From Polaromonas sp. (GTDB lineage: Bacteria; Pseudomonadota; Gammaproteobacteria; Burkholderiales; Burkholderiaceae_C), in assembly GCA_013297865.1 (NCBI GenBank), contig JAAFIP010000004.1, positions 124,001 through 188,000 on the forward strand: a stretch of DNA of 64,000 nt. Reading direction: 5' to 3'. Below the pieces are notes generated by a model. The model was not told where the DNA came from and ran no database searches. It worked only from the letters and a program-made list of their open reading frames with translations. Shown here piece after piece: positions 34,605-43,581 of the stretch (position 1 is the stretch's first letter; each line of letters begins with the position of its first letter). The position numbers were made by a program, and so were the translations under genes.

Positions 34605-35822
34605 TTAGCCTTCCAGCAATATAGCCTTGATCAAAGGCACCAATATACCCACCATTTCGTCGGCCTCGGCCTGGGTCAGGATCAGCGGAGGCACGAGACG
34701 TATAACAGTGTCGGCTGTCACGCTGATCAGCAGGCCGGCATCGGCGCAGCGGCCGACCAGTGCGGCGCAGGGTTTGGCCAGCTCGATGCCCAGCATCAGG
34801 CCCATGCCGCGGATTTCGCGGATGCCTGCCACACCTGCCAGCTCGCGGATGAAGCCGGCTTTGAGATAGCCGCCCACCAGGAAGGCGTTTTCCAGCAGGT
34901 TGTCTTCTTCCATGATGCGGATGGTTTCCACCCCCGCGCGCATGGCCAGGGGGCCGCCGCCAAAGGTGGTGCCGTGGTTGCCAGGCGCGAAGATATTGGC
35001 TGCCTTGGGGCCTGCCACCACCGCACCAATCGGCACGCCCGAGCCCAGGCCCTTGGCCAGGGGCATCACGTCGGGTTTGATGCCAGCCCACTGGTGGGCA
35101 AACCATTTGCCAGTGCGGCCCATGCCGCACTGCACTTCGTCAATCATCAGCAGCCAGTCGCGCTCGTCACACAGCTTGCGCACATCTTTCAGATAGTCCA
35201 TGTGGAAGGGATTGACACCGCCTTCGCCCTGGATGGCCTCAAAGAACACGGCAACGACGTTTTTATTGCCTTCCGTAGCTTTTTTCAGGCTCTCGATGTT
35301 GTTGACTGGCACGCGGATAAAGCCCTCCACCAACGGGCCAAAGCCTGCCTGCACCTTGGGGTTGCCCGTGGCGCTGAGCGTAGCAATACTGCGGCCATGG
35401 AAAGCCTTTTCATAGACCACGATCTCGGGGCGCTCGATGCCTTTGTCGTGGCCAAACTTGCGTGCCAGTTTCAGTGCAGCTTCGTTCGCCTCCAGCCCGG
35501 TGGAGCAGAAGAACACATTGGTCAGGCCGCTGTGCTCCACCAGCTTGGCCGCCAGTTTCTCGGCGTTGGGCGTGAAATAGTAGTTGCTGGTGTGGATCAG
35601 CTTGGTAAGCTGGTCCTGCAGGGCGGGCACCAGCTTGGGATGGTTGTGGCCCAGGGTGTTGACCGCGATGCCGCCCAGGCCGTCAAGATAAGACTTGCCG
35701 TTGACATCCCACACGCGGCAACCCTGGCCGTGCGACAGAGCAATCGGCACGCGGCCATAGGTATTCATCACATGCGGCTGGGTCACAGCAGGCAGGGCAG
35801 GAATGGTGGCATTGGTCGTCAT
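34605..35822 (-). CDS. argD: Acetylornithine aminotransferase
   Basis: The protein has 405 residues. Class III aminotransferase motifs are present: YLDGLGGIAVNTLGHNHPKL, FFCSTGLEANEAALKLAR, AIQGEGGVNPF, LMIDEVQCGMGRTGKWFAHQ and the PLP-Lys in DVMPLAKGLGSGVPIGA. It transfers the amino group in arginine synthesis, and can also act on succinyl-diaminopimelate. ATG at 35822 has AGGGG upstream and is preferred over the frame start eight codons earlier. Confidence 0.95.
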   Translation of the reverse strand: MTTNATIPALPAVTQPHVMNTYGRVPIALSHGQGCRVWDVNGKSYLDGLGGIAVNTLGHNHPKLVPALQDQLTKLIHTSNYYFTPNAEKLAAKLVEHSGLTNVFFCSTGLEANEAALKLARKFGHDKGIERPEIVVYEKAFHGRSIATLSATGNPKVQAGFGPLVEGFIRVPVNNIESLKKATEGNKNVVAVFFEAIQGEGGVNPFHMDYLKDVRKLCDERDWLLMIDEVQCGMGRTGKWFAHQWAGIKPDVMPLAKGLGSGVPIGAVVAGPKAANIFAPGNHGTTFGGGPLAMRAGVETIRIMEEDNLLENAFLVGGYLKAGFIRELAGVAGIREIRGMGLMLGIELAKPCAALVGRCADAGLLISVTADTVIRLVPPLILTQAEADEMVGILVPLIKAILLEG

Positions 35823-35897
35823 GGCAGTTACCCCTTGCGCAAACAAATAAAAAAACGGCTCAACTGACTGTGGAACCGTTGAACACAGATTTTAGAG

Positions 35898-35970
35898 GCA
35901 ATGCCCCGCTTTGCGGGCGCGGCGTTATCGCTGCTTTTGCATGGCTGCGATGCGCCAGCGGGGGCATTGC
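35898..35970. other. Nested hairpin element upstream of argD / DUF3579
   Basis: An outer stem pairs GCAATGCCCCGCT (35898-35910) with AGCGGGGGCATTGC (35957-35970), with one bulged G. Inside, GGCG-TT-ATCGC can pair with GCGAT-G-CGCC. The 265-base divergent gap between argD and DUF3579 holds no reading frame, so this may be a leader structure or a small RNA. No known riboswitch class was recognised. Confidence 0.5.
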
Positions 35971-36087
35971 AGCAGCCGGTGACATGCTCCTTGGGGTGTT
36001 TGGACAGCCTACCGACAGCCTGTTCCAAGTCTTCTATAAGATAGAATACTTGTGCAGTGCAGCAAGCGGTGATCCTGCTCGTGCACA

Positions 36088-36441
36088 ATGCGCTTGAACA
36101 CCATGGCACCCCCCAGCTCCCAACAAGTCCTCATCCAAGGCGTCACCCAAGACGGCAAGACCTTTCGCCCCAGCGACTGGGCCGAGCGCCTGTGTGGCGT
36201 GATGAGCCCGTTTCGCCCCGGTGGTGCGGTGCCAGGCTCGCATCTGAGCTATTCCGAGTGGTGTCTGCCCAGCAACCTGGGCGATGTGAAATGCGTGGTG
36301 GTGCACCGCGACCTGCGCGACGCCGAGCCGATGGCCTGGGATTTTGTGATGAATTTTGCCCGCGACAACGCGCTGTTGCTGTCCGAGGTGTGCTGGCTAG
36401 CCGATGGTTCCATGGGTCAGGGGCCTGCGATCAAGACCTAG
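36088..36441 (+). CDS. DUF3579 domain protein
   Basis: The protein has 117 residues. FRPSDWAERLCGVMSPFRPG and VVHRDLRDAEPMAWDFVMNF are the conserved blocks of DUF3579, a betaproteobacterial family of unknown function often found near rpsT or arg genes. It has no signal peptide and no membrane helix. A second ATG lies five codons in. A bidirectional terminator follows. Confidence 0.88.
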   Translation: MRLNTMAPPSSQQVLIQGVTQDGKTFRPSDWAERLCGVMSPFRPGGAVPGSHLSYSEWCLPSNLGDVKCVVVHRDLRDAEPMAWDFVMNFARDNALLLSEVCWLADGSMGQGPAIKT

Positions 36442-36518
36442 GGTGCATGTGCCCAGTTGAGGCAGTAGCCTGCGCTTGCCAAAAGACAGTTCAAAGCACT
36501 TGAAAATATGGCGCCCAC

Positions 36519-36545
36519 AAAAAAGCCGTCTTGCGACGGCTTTTT
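36519..36545. terminator. Bidirectional terminator between DUF3579 and rpsT
   Basis: AAAAAAGCCGTC-TTGC-GACGGCTTTTT forms a 6-base-pair GC-rich stem with A and T runs on both sides, so it can end transcription of both converging genes. Confidence 0.88.
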
Positions 36546-36627
36546 GCTTTTCTTTGCTGACAGCGCACCCGCATCAAACGGCTGGCTGGTGTAGAGACTA
36601 AACCTGCCAGGGCTTGGGTGCGAAGTT

Positions 36628-36927
36628 TTATTTCGCGGTGGCCAGGGTTTTCACCTTGGCTGCCAGGCGGCTCTTGTCACGAGCGGCCTTGTTCTTGTGG
36701 AAGATGCCCTTGTCGGCTACGGTGTCCACAATGGCTTGCGCCTTGGCGAAGAGTTCGGTGGCCTTGGCCTTGTCGCCAGCGACAACGGCTTTTTCCACGT
36801 TCTTCACCGCGGTGCGGTATTTGGAGCGCAGCGAGGTGTTGGCTGCGTTGATTTTGGTGTCCTGGCGGACACGCTTGCGGCCCGACGCCAGGCGCGGGTT
36901 CTTTTTCTTGGGCTTGGTAGATGCCAT
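36628..36927 (-). CDS. rpsT: 30S ribosomal protein bS20
   Basis: The protein has 99 residues, starting [19 protein letters not shown]. The Lys/Arg/Ala-rich helices and the closing [19 protein letters not shown] are typical of S20, which binds 16S rRNA early in small-subunit assembly. The frame runs upstream without conservation, so the ATG at 36927 is used. Confidence 0.96.
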   Translation of the reverse strand: MASTKPKKKNPRLASGRKRVRQDTKINAANTSLRSKYRTAVKNVEKAVVAGDKAKATELFAKAQAIVDTVADKGIFHKNKAARDKSRLAAKVKTLATAK

Positions 36928-37046
36928 ATGAAGTTTCCTTGGGGTTTGAGGATGATGCCAGCAAAGCCCACGATTATAACCCGGCTCCATGGCCGCGTGG
37001 TCTGGCCGCCCTAGCGGGCCAGCCCAGCCGGGGCTCGCCGTGTGGC

Positions 37047-37811
37047 TCAGGCTGCGGCGGCAGGGGTGCGGGCAAAAGCCAGTGCCACCACCTGCCGCGC
37101 GCCCGCACTGCGCAGGGCAGCAGCGGCAGCGCACAGGGTGGACGTGGTGGTCGTGACATCGTCCACCAGCACGACATGGGAGTCTTTGACCTCGGCGCGG
37201 CGGGCTGGCTCCAGCGCAAAGGCATGCAGCATATTGCGCTGGCGCTCGGCGCGGCCCAGGCCCACCTGGGGCGCCGTGTCGCGTGTGCGCAGCAGCAGGT
37301 CGGTGCGCAGCTGTGCGCGGGGGCTGCTGGCGCCGCTCTGGGGAGCCAGTAGCTGGCGGGCGATCTGGTGCGCCTGGTTAAAGCCGCGCTGCGCCAGGCG
37401 CGGCGCGGCCAGGGGCACTGGTAGCACCCAGTCGGCCTGGGCCAGCGCCTGCACGATAGCACTGCGCTGGCGCATGATGGCCGCCATGCAGCGCGCAAGC
37501 GATGGGTCACCGCCCGAGACGCCGCCCGCGTGGGCTGCGCTGTCAAATTTGAGTTGGGCCAGCAGGCTGTCCCAAGGATAGTCATAGTCCACCGCCACAT
37601 AGCAGGCGTCCAGCACGCTGGGGTGTTGCAGGCAGGCACCGCAGCGTTCGGCTGCCCCTGTCAAGGGCGAGGCGCAGGTCAGGCAGCGCGCTACTGGCGC
37701 GGCAAAGCGCTCCACACACTGCGCGCACAGCCGCTCCCGGCCCCAGCCACGGCACACCGCGCACTGGCTGGGCAGGGCGCTGGCGGCTTGGGCTATGAGA
37801 CGGGTAAACAT
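37047..37811 (-). CDS. comF: ComF family amidophosphoribosyltransferase-like protein
   Basis: About 254 residues. Four CxxC-type cysteine pairs at the N-terminus ([16 protein letters not shown] and CLTCASP...CGAC) form a zinc-ribbon-like domain. A phosphoribosyltransferase domain follows with [14 protein letters not shown] and the PRPP loop [14 protein letters not shown]. ComF proteins take part in DNA uptake in naturally competent bacteria, and the function elsewhere is unclear. ATG at 37811 is used because sequence upstream is antisense to the methyltransferase gene. Confidence 0.88.
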   Translation of the reverse strand: MFTRLIAQAASALPSQCAVCRGWGRERLCAQCVERFAAPVARCLTCASPLTGAAERCGACLQHPSVLDACYVAVDYDYPWDSLLAQLKFDSAAHAGGVSGGDPSLARCMAAIMRQRSAIVQALAQADWVLPVPLAAPRLAQRGFNQAHQIARQLLAPQSGASSPRAQLRTDLLLRTRDTAPQVGLGRAERQRNMLHAFALEPARRAEVKDSHVVLVDDVTTTTSTLCAAAAALRSAGARQVVALAFARTPAAAA

Positions 37812-37886
37812 GGGCGGCTCAACAAGGATGGGCGATGGCAGGCAAGGCACACCAATATACTCGCAGCTTGCCTGCCTGCAGCCACC

Positions 37887-38804
37887 ATGAGCCTTGACCA
37901 ACGCCCTCCCACCATCGACCCCGCTGCCGCCCAGCGCTGGCAGCGCATTAGCGCGCGCGGAGAAAACCCCGCCGAGCTGAGCGCACCGTGGCTGCACGAA
38001 GAGGTGGGCTCGCGCATGCAGGAGCGCCTGCAGTGGATCAAACATCCGCCCGCTGCATGGGCGCACTGGGAGGCTGTGGCGGGTGGCCTGCAAACCCATC
38101 AAAAAATCGCCCAGCGCTATCCTGATTCTGCATGTTTTATGGCTGCAGCCCAATCAAATGTCGCGGGAGCAGCTATTAAAAAAATAGCAAAACCCTTCTG
38201 GCATCCAGCCCGCTGGCGCGGCCCCCGCGTGCAGGCGGGCATGCCCGCGGACGGCGCGGTGCAACTGGTGTGGGCCAATATGCTGCTGCACACCCAGGCC
38301 GATCCACTGGCCCTGATCGCTCAGTGGCAGCGCGCGCTGGCCACCGACGGGTTTCTGATGTTTTCCTGCCTGGGGCCTGACACACTCAAAGAGCTGCGCG
38401 CCCTGTACGACACGCTGGGCCTCGGGCCGTGCAGCCACACATTTACCGACATGCACGACTGGGGCGACATGCTGGTGCAGTCGGGTTTTGCCGAACCGGT
38501 GATGGATATGGAGCGCATCACGCTGAGTTTTGCCACGCCCGAGCGTGCCTTGCAGGAGCTGCGCGGGCTGGGGCGCAATCTGCATCCCCAGCGTTTTGCG
38601 GGTCTGCGTGGGCGCGGCTTTCAGGCCAGGCTGCTGGCAGCCATGCGCGAGCGCTGGGGCACTGGCGACATCACGCTCACTTTTGAAGTCATCTACGGCC
38701 ACGCTTACAAACCCAGCCCGCGCATCAAGGTCAGCTCCGAGTCAGCCGTGTCGATGCAGGACATGCGGGCCATGTTGGCGCGCAGCAAAGGCCCCGCAAA
38801 ATAG
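37887..38804 (+). CDS. BioC-like SAM-dependent methyltransferase
   Basis: The protein has 305 residues. The N-terminus IDPAAAQRWQRISARG and WLHEEVGSRMQERLQWIK match BioC-type malonyl-ACP O-methyltransferases of betaproteobacteria. GAVQLVWANMLLHTQADPLALI, LMFSCLGPDTLKELR and FTDMHDWGDMLVQSGFAEPV follow as in BioC. The region that normally carries the GxGxG SAM motif is replaced by a short linker that contains AAQSNVAGAAIKKIAK, an in-frame dispersed repeat, so the cofactor site looks atypical. It is divergent from comF. Confidence 0.75.
   Translation: MSLDQRPPTIDPAAAQRWQRISARGENPAELSAPWLHEEVGSRMQERLQWIKHPPAAWAHWEAVAGGLQTHQKIAQRYPDSACFMAAAQSNVAGAAIKKIAKPFWHPARWRGPRVQAGMPADGAVQLVWANMLLHTQADPLALIAQWQRALATDGFLMFSCLGPDTLKELRALYDTLGLGPCSHTFTDMHDWGDMLVQSGFAEPVMDMERITLSFATPERALQELRGLGRNLHPQRFAGLRGRGFQARLLAAMRERWGTGDITLTFEVIYGHAYKPSPRIKVSSESAVSMQDMRAMLARSKGPAK
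38145..38188 (+). repeat. Dispersed repeat copy h (inside BioC-like gene)
   Basis: Core at 38157-38176 matches at 19 of 20 positions on the plus strand, with tail GCTATT-AAAA-AATAGC. Read as NVAGAAI in the host frame. Confidence 0.9.
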
Positions 38805-38949
38805 TCAACCGATGCACCTAAAAGGGTTATTGGAAGGCAATCCTAGGGTCAACCCGCGCTACAATACGTAGTTGCAAGAATTTTGGGTATGTTCCCACGC
38901 TCCTTTCAAAGCGCCTACTGCTGATTTCAACAGGCTTTGGAAGATTGAT

Positions 38950-39441
38950 GTGAAACTTCAGTCCGTGTCGAATTTTGGTTTTCGATTCGCTACCGTCTCT
39001 GACCAGCAAATTCATTGGAAATTGCTGCGTAATTGTTCGGTAACGCCTGCGCAACTGTGCTGGCTCTACGCCTCCTTGTGTGTGGTCTCCCTGGGGATCG
39101 CGGGGGGCTTCTGGCTGCACGGTGCGACGATGATCATGCCGTTCGCCTGGGCTGAACTGCTCATGGTGGGTGTGGCCTTTGTGGTCTACGCCCGCCACGC
39201 CACCGATGGTGAGCGGATTGTCTTGCAAGGAAGCCAATTGGTGGTTGAACAAACCAGCGCCGGCAAAGTCGAGCGCGCAGAGTTCAACCGCGCCTGGGTG
39301 CGGGTCGAGCCGCAGACCGATGACAGGTCCTTGATTGAACTGTCAGGCCAGGGACGCAGGGTGCGCATTGGACGGCATATCCGTCCAGAGCTGCGCCCGG
39401 CATTGGCCAAAGAGATACGGATGGCCTTGCGCACTGCCTGA
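38950..39441 (+). CDS. DUF2244 family membrane protein
   Basis: About 164 residues starting at GTG with GGAAG upstream. Landmarks are RNCSVTPAQLCWLYASLCVV, a second helix around ATMIMPFAWAELLMVGVAF, and the C-terminal VRIGRHIRPELRPALAKEIR. DUF2244 proteins have two membrane helices and are commonly found just before the coxB gene, as here, so a role in oxidase assembly is likely but unproven. The coxB frame follows directly. Confidence 0.85.
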   Translation: MKLQSVSNFGFRFATVSDQQIHWKLLRNCSVTPAQLCWLYASLCVVSLGIAGGFWLHGATMIMPFAWAELLMVGVAFVVYARHATDGERIVLQGSQLVVEQTSAGKVERAEFNRAWVRVEPQTDDRSLIELSGQGRRVRIGRHIRPELRPALAKEIRMALRTA

Positions 39442-39516
39442 GTGCTTGCGACAGGCCGGTGCAGTGAATTTTGGATAGTGAATTTTTTGATTGATGTTGA
39501 TTTGAGGCAAATAGAA

Positions 39517-40710
39517 GTGAACAAGGTGAAAAACATCTCCCGCACGCTGCAAAGCCTGCTGCAAAACCTAACCCTTGGCATGGGCGTCGCCCTCAGCTCA
39601 GTGGCCTATGCGGTCAACGACCTGCCCGGTGGCCCGGCGGTCAACCAGCTCAATCTGCATCCTCCAGTGACCAAGATCGCTGCCGAGCAACACTGGCTGC
39701 ACTGGTTCATGATGATCATCTGCCTGGTGATCTTCATCGCCGTGTTCGGCGTGATGTTCTATTCCATCTGGAAGCACCGCAAGTCCGTTGGTCATAAGTC
39801 GCAAGAGCTGGCTGAACCGCTGTGGGTGGAAATCGGCTGGACGATTGTGCCTTTCCTGATCGTGATCGGCATGGCGCTGCCAGCCACCAAGGTGCTGGTG
39901 GCACAAAAAGACACCACCAACGCCGACGTCACCATCAAGGCCACTGGTTACCAGTGGAAATGGGGCTATGACTACATCAAGGGCGAAGGCGAAGGCATTG
40001 GCTTTGTCTCCACGCTGGACAACACCCACCGTGAGCTGTCCAACACCGGCCTGCCCAAAGGCACCACCACACCAGACAACTACCTGCTCAAGGTGGACAA
40101 CCCTCTGGTCGTGCCAGTGGACAAAAAAGTCCGCATCATCACCACCGCCAACGACGTGATCCACGCCTTCATGGTGCCTGCTTTTGGTATCAAGCAGGAC
40201 GCCATTCCCGGCTTCGTGCGCGACACCTGGTTCCGCGCCGAGAAAATTGGTGACTACTACGGCCAGTGCGCTGAGCTTTGCGGCAAAGAGCACGCCTACA
40301 TGCCCATCCACGTCAAGGTCGTCAGCAGCGAGGACTACAGCAAATGGGTTGACGCCGAGAAGAAAAAGCTCGCTGCCAAAGCCGATGATCCGACCAAGGT
40401 CTGGACCCTGGACGACATGGTCAAGCGTGGCGAGAAAGTCTATAACGCGAATTGCGCCGCCTGTCACCAGGCCACCGGCAAGGGCGCAGGCCCGATCAAG
40501 GCAATTGACGGCGCTGCTGTCGTGCTCGATGCCGACAAAGGCAAGCAGATCAGCATTTTGCTCAACGGCCAGAACAATGGCGCGATGCCTGCCTGGAAGC
40601 AGCTGTCCGATACCGAAATTGCAGCGGTGATTACGTTCACCAAGAACAACTGGTCCAACAAGACCGGTCAAATCGTGCAACCCGCTGACATTACCGCTGC
40701 ACGCAAATAA
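39517..40710 (+). CDS. ctaC: Cytochrome c oxidase subunit II with fused cytochrome c domain
   Basis: About 397 residues. A signal peptide ends near VAYA. Two membrane helices follow (FMMIICLVIFIAVFGVMFY and the next around WTIVPFLIVIGMALP). The CuA domain has HAFMVPAFGIKQDAIPG and GQCAELCGKEHAYMPIHVKV with the CX3C copper ligands. The C-terminal cytochrome c domain has NCAACHQATGKGAGP and the axial Met in NGAMPAWKQ. It passes electrons from cytochrome c to haem a. The GTG at 39517, with GAGG nine bases upstream, seems the best start. Confidence 0.94.
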   Translation: MNKVKNISRTLQSLLQNLTLGMGVALSSVAYAVNDLPGGPAVNQLNLHPPVTKIAAEQHWLHWFMMIICLVIFIAVFGVMFYSIWKHRKSVGHKSQELAEPLWVEIGWTIVPFLIVIGMALPATKVLVAQKDTTNADVTIKATGYQWKWGYDYIKGEGEGIGFVSTLDNTHRELSNTGLPKGTTTPDNYLLKVDNPLVVPVDKKVRIITTANDVIHAFMVPAFGIKQDAIPGFVRDTWFRAEKIGDYYGQCAELCGKEHAYMPIHVKVVSSEDYSKWVDAEKKKLAAKADDPTKVWTLDDMVKRGEKVYNANCAACHQATGKGAGPIKAIDGAAVVLDADKGKQISILLNGQNNGAMPAWKQLSDTEIAAVITFTKNNWSNKTGQIVQPADITAARK

Positions 40711-40757
40711 ACTTTAAATTTCACTTCACTTCTTTACAGAACCCGAAGGACACAGAT

Positions 40758-42413
40758 ATGAGCGCAGTACTAGACAACCACGGACATCCCGCCGCTGACG
40801 GCCATGCCCACGACGACCATCACGACCACGCCCCTGCGGGCTGGCGTCGTTGGGTCTATGCCACCAACCACAAAGACATCGGTACCCTGTATCTGCTGTT
40901 CAGCTTCACGATGTTCATAGTGGGCGGCATTTTGGCCCTGGGCATCCGCGCCGAGCTGTTCCAGCCTGGCCTGCAACTGGTCAACCCCGAGCTGTTCAAC
41001 CAGCTCACCACCATGCACGGCATAATCATGGTGTTCGGCGCGATCATGCCGGCCTTCGTGGGCTTTGCCAACTGGATGATTCCGCTGCAGATTGGCGCAG
41101 GCGACATGGCCTTTGCCCGCATGAACAACTTCAGCTTCTGGCTGATGATTCCCGCGGCCTTGATGGTCGTGGCCAGCTTCTTCATGCCTGGCGGCGCGCC
41201 CGCAGGCGGTTGGACGCTGTATGCACCCCTGTCCCTGCAAATGGGCCCCGGCATGGATGCCGGTATTTTTGCGCTGCATATCCTGGGTGCCAGCTCCATC
41301 ATGGGCTCAATCAACATCATCGTCACCATCCTCAATATGCGCGCCCCTGGCATGACGCTGATGAAGATGCCGATGTTCTGCTGGACCTGGCTGATCACCG
41401 CCTATCTGCTGATTGCCGTGATGCCCGTGCTGGCTGGCGCCATCACCATGACGCTCACCGACCGCCACTTTGGCACCAGCTTCTTCAACCCCGCTGGCGG
41501 CGGGGACCCAGTGATGTTCCAGCACATCTTCTGGTTCTTCGGCCACCCCGAGGTGTACATCATGATCTTGCCGGCCTTCGGCATTGTGAGCCAGATCATT
41601 CCCGCTTTCGCACGCAAGAAGCTGTTTGGCTACGCCTCGATGGTGTATGCCACCTCGTCGATTGCCATTTTGTCCTTCATCGTGTGGGCGCACCACATGT
41701 TCACCACCGGCATGCCCGTCACTGGCCAGCTGTTCTTCATGTACGCCACCATGCTGATCGCGGTGCCAACTGGCGTGAAGATCTTCAACTGGATCGCCAC
41801 TATGTGGAAGGGCGAGATGACTTTTGAAACCCCGATGCTGTTTGCCGTGGGCTTCATCTTCGTGTTCACCATGGGCGGCTTCACCGGCCTGATCCTGGCA
41901 GTTGCGCCGATCGACACCCAGGTGCAGGACACCTACTACGTCGTAGCCCACTTCCACTACGTGCTGGTGGCAGGCTCGCTGTATGCCCTGTTTGCAGGCT
42001 ACTACTACTGGTCGCCCAAGTGGACTGGCGTGATGTACAACGAAACCCGCGGCAAGATCCACTTCTGGTGGAGCCTGATTGCGTTCAACGTGACCTTCTT
42101 CCCGATGCACTTCCTGGGCCTGGCTGGTATGCCACGCCGTTACGCTGACTATCCCGCGCAGTTTGCTGACTTCAACGCGCTGGCGTCGGTCGGTGGCTTT
42201 GCCTTCGGTCTGGCACAGGTGTATTTCTTCTTCTTTATCGTGCTGCCCACCATGATGGGTAAAGGCGAGCCAGCCAAGCAGAACCCATGGCAGGACCCCG
42301 ATGGCCGTGGCGCTGAAGGCCTGGAGTGGGAGGTGCCATCACCTGCACCGTTCCACACCTTCGAGAACCCGCCCAAGCTGAACAAAGCAGCGACCAAAAT
42401 CGTCACCCACTAA
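40758..42413 (+). CDS. ctaD: Cytochrome c oxidase subunit I
   Basis: The protein has 551 residues and twelve membrane helices. The His-rich N-terminus is followed by ATNHKDIGTLY. Active-site landmarks are MHGIIMVFGAIMP (haem a ligand), FWFFGHPEVYIMILP (CuB His and cross-linked Tyr), VWAHHMFTTGMP and AHFHYVLVAGSLYALF. It holds haem a, haem a3 and CuB and reduces oxygen to water while pumping protons. A GAAGGA site precedes the ATG. Confidence 0.97.
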   Translation: MSAVLDNHGHPAADGHAHDDHHDHAPAGWRRWVYATNHKDIGTLYLLFSFTMFIVGGILALGIRAELFQPGLQLVNPELFNQLTTMHGIIMVFGAIMPAFVGFANWMIPLQIGAGDMAFARMNNFSFWLMIPAALMVVASFFMPGGAPAGGWTLYAPLSLQMGPGMDAGIFALHILGASSIMGSINIIVTILNMRAPGMTLMKMPMFCWTWLITAYLLIAVMPVLAGAITMTLTDRHFGTSFFNPAGGGDPVMFQHIFWFFGHPEVYIMILPAFGIVSQIIPAFARKKLFGYASMVYATSSIAILSFIVWAHHMFTTGMPVTGQLFFMYATMLIAVPTGVKIFNWIATMWKGEMTFETPMLFAVGFIFVFTMGGFTGLILAVAPIDTQVQDTYYVVAHFHYVLVAGSLYALFAGYYYWSPKWTGVMYNETRGKIHFWWSLIAFNVTFFPMHFLGLAGMPRRYADYPAQFADFNALASVGGFAFGLAQVYFFFFIVLPTMMGKGEPAKQNPWQDPDGRGAEGLEWEVPSPAPFHTFENPPKLNKAATKIVTH

Positions 42414-42427
42414 GCGTCTGAGGCTGC

Positions 42428-42613
42428 ATGACACCTGAGCAAAAGAAAAAAAACCGCACACTGGGGCTGATACTGGCCTCAGTGGTGCTGGTGTTTTTCC
42501 TGGGCTTTATGGTGCGCCTGGTGTATTTTGGTTCGCCCAAAAAGCCGCAGATGGTGCCAATCAGCGCCATCACCGGCCCCAGTGCCGTGCCCACCAGCGG
42601 CAACGCCAAGTAG
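42428..42613 (+). CDS. Small cytochrome oxidase assembly-associated membrane protein
   Basis: The protein has 61 residues. A Lys-rich start (MTPEQKKKNRTLG) is followed by one membrane helix and a short polar tail. It sits 14 bases after ctaD and before ctaG, the place where Comamonadaceae carry a short protein annotated as cytochrome oxidase small assembly protein. A role in CuB insertion or subunit I stability is inferred from position only. Confidence 0.75.
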   Translation: MTPEQKKKNRTLGLILASVVLVFFLGFMVRLVYFGSPKKPQMVPISAITGPSAVPTSGNAK

Positions 42614-42655
42614 CCGCCGCACGCTGCCATCACGCACTCCACGACACCACACGCC

Positions 42656-43282
42656 ATGGGCATCCGAACCGAAAACCTCAAGATGGTAGGCAAGCTGGCC
42701 GTGGTGACGCTGGGCATGTTTGCCTTTGGCTACGCCTTGGTGCCCATCTATAAGGCGATTTGCGAGATGACAGGCATCAACATCCTGTCGCTTGGCGAAA
42801 GCCAGATTCCGGGCGCGCGCAGCAAAGTCGCAGCCAACACACAGATCGACAAGACCCGCACCATCACGGTGGAGTTCGATGCCAATGCCCGTGGCCCATG
42901 GGATTTCAAGCCAGCGCAGCGCTCGATTCAGGTTCACCCTGGCGAGCTGGCCACGGTGATGTACGAGTTCCAGAACATCCAGAACCGCCGCATGGCAGCG
43001 CAGGCTATCCCCAGCTACGCGCCAAAGCAAGCCTCAGCGCACTTCAACAAGCTCGAGTGCTTTTGCTTCAACCAATACATCCTTGAGCCTGGCGAGAAAA
43101 AGTCCTGGCCCGTGGCCTTTGTGATTGACCCCAAGCTGTCCAAAGACGTGACCACCATCACCTTGTCCTACACGTTTTTTGAAGTGGGCGGCAAAACGCC
43201 TGCAGCACCTGTTGACAAAACTGCGGCGGTTGCTCCCGTCGTGGTTGACCTGGCCAAACCGGTGCAGAAGGCCCCCGTATGA
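42656..43282 (+). CDS. ctaG: Cytochrome c oxidase assembly protein CtaG/Cox11
   Basis: The protein has 208 residues. One N-terminal membrane helix is followed by a periplasmic immunoglobulin-like domain. FGYALVPIYKAICEMTGIN and the copper site KLECFCFNQ (CFC) are the Cox11 hallmarks. It delivers copper to the CuB site of subunit I. The C-terminal 25 residues are Pro/Val/Ala-rich and variable. The stop overlaps the DUF2970 start by ATGA. Confidence 0.94.
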   Translation: MGIRTENLKMVGKLAVVTLGMFAFGYALVPIYKAICEMTGINILSLGESQIPGARSKVAANTQIDKTRTITVEFDANARGPWDFKPAQRSIQVHPGELATVMYEFQNIQNRRMAAQAIPSYAPKQASAHFNKLECFCFNQYILEPGEKKSWPVAFVIDPKLSKDVTTITLSYTFFEVGGKTPAAPVDKTAAVAPVVVDLAKPVQKAPV

Positions 43283-43515
43283 GCCAGCAGCCAGATCGGT
43301 CTGCTGACAATGTGCTGCAACGCAAAGGCGCATGGCTGCGCACGGTCAAAGCGGTGGCCTGGTCGTTTGTCGGTCTGCGCAAGGGCAGCGAATTTCAGGA
43401 AGACACGCAAAAGCTCAATCCCATCCACGTCATTGTGGTGGGCATTGCAGGCGCGGCGGTTTTTGTCGTGGGTTTGGTGTTTCTGGCGCGTTGGGCGGTG
43501 GTGGCTGCGAAGTAA
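43279..43515 (+). CDS. DUF2970 domain protein
   Basis: The protein has 78 residues. AVAWSFVGLRKGSEFQED and the following single membrane helix (VIVVGIAGAAVFVVGLVFLA) are the DUF2970 pattern. The family is found almost only in oxidase clusters of betaproteobacteria, between ctaG and ctaE as here. Its function is unknown. It is translationally coupled to ctaG. Confidence 0.88.
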   Translation: MSQQPDRSADNVLQRKGAWLRTVKAVAWSFVGLRKGSEFQEDTQKLNPIHVIVVGIAGAAVFVVGLVFLARWAVVAAK

Positions 43516-43581
43516 TTGCGCCCGATCACGAAAACCGCACTGGCAAAGTTTTAGAATTGAGAGAGTTAGGAGTTTATTGAT

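Noticed and set aside
35250-35290. A further dispersed repeat copy inside argD
   Set aside because: Only fragments such as TTTTTATTGCC and GTAGCTTTTTT resemble the repeat; the core is not recognisable.
39598-40680. A 360-codon minus-strand frame opposite ctaC
   Set aside because: Complete oxidase subunit II lies on the plus strand; the frame is an artefact of codon bias.
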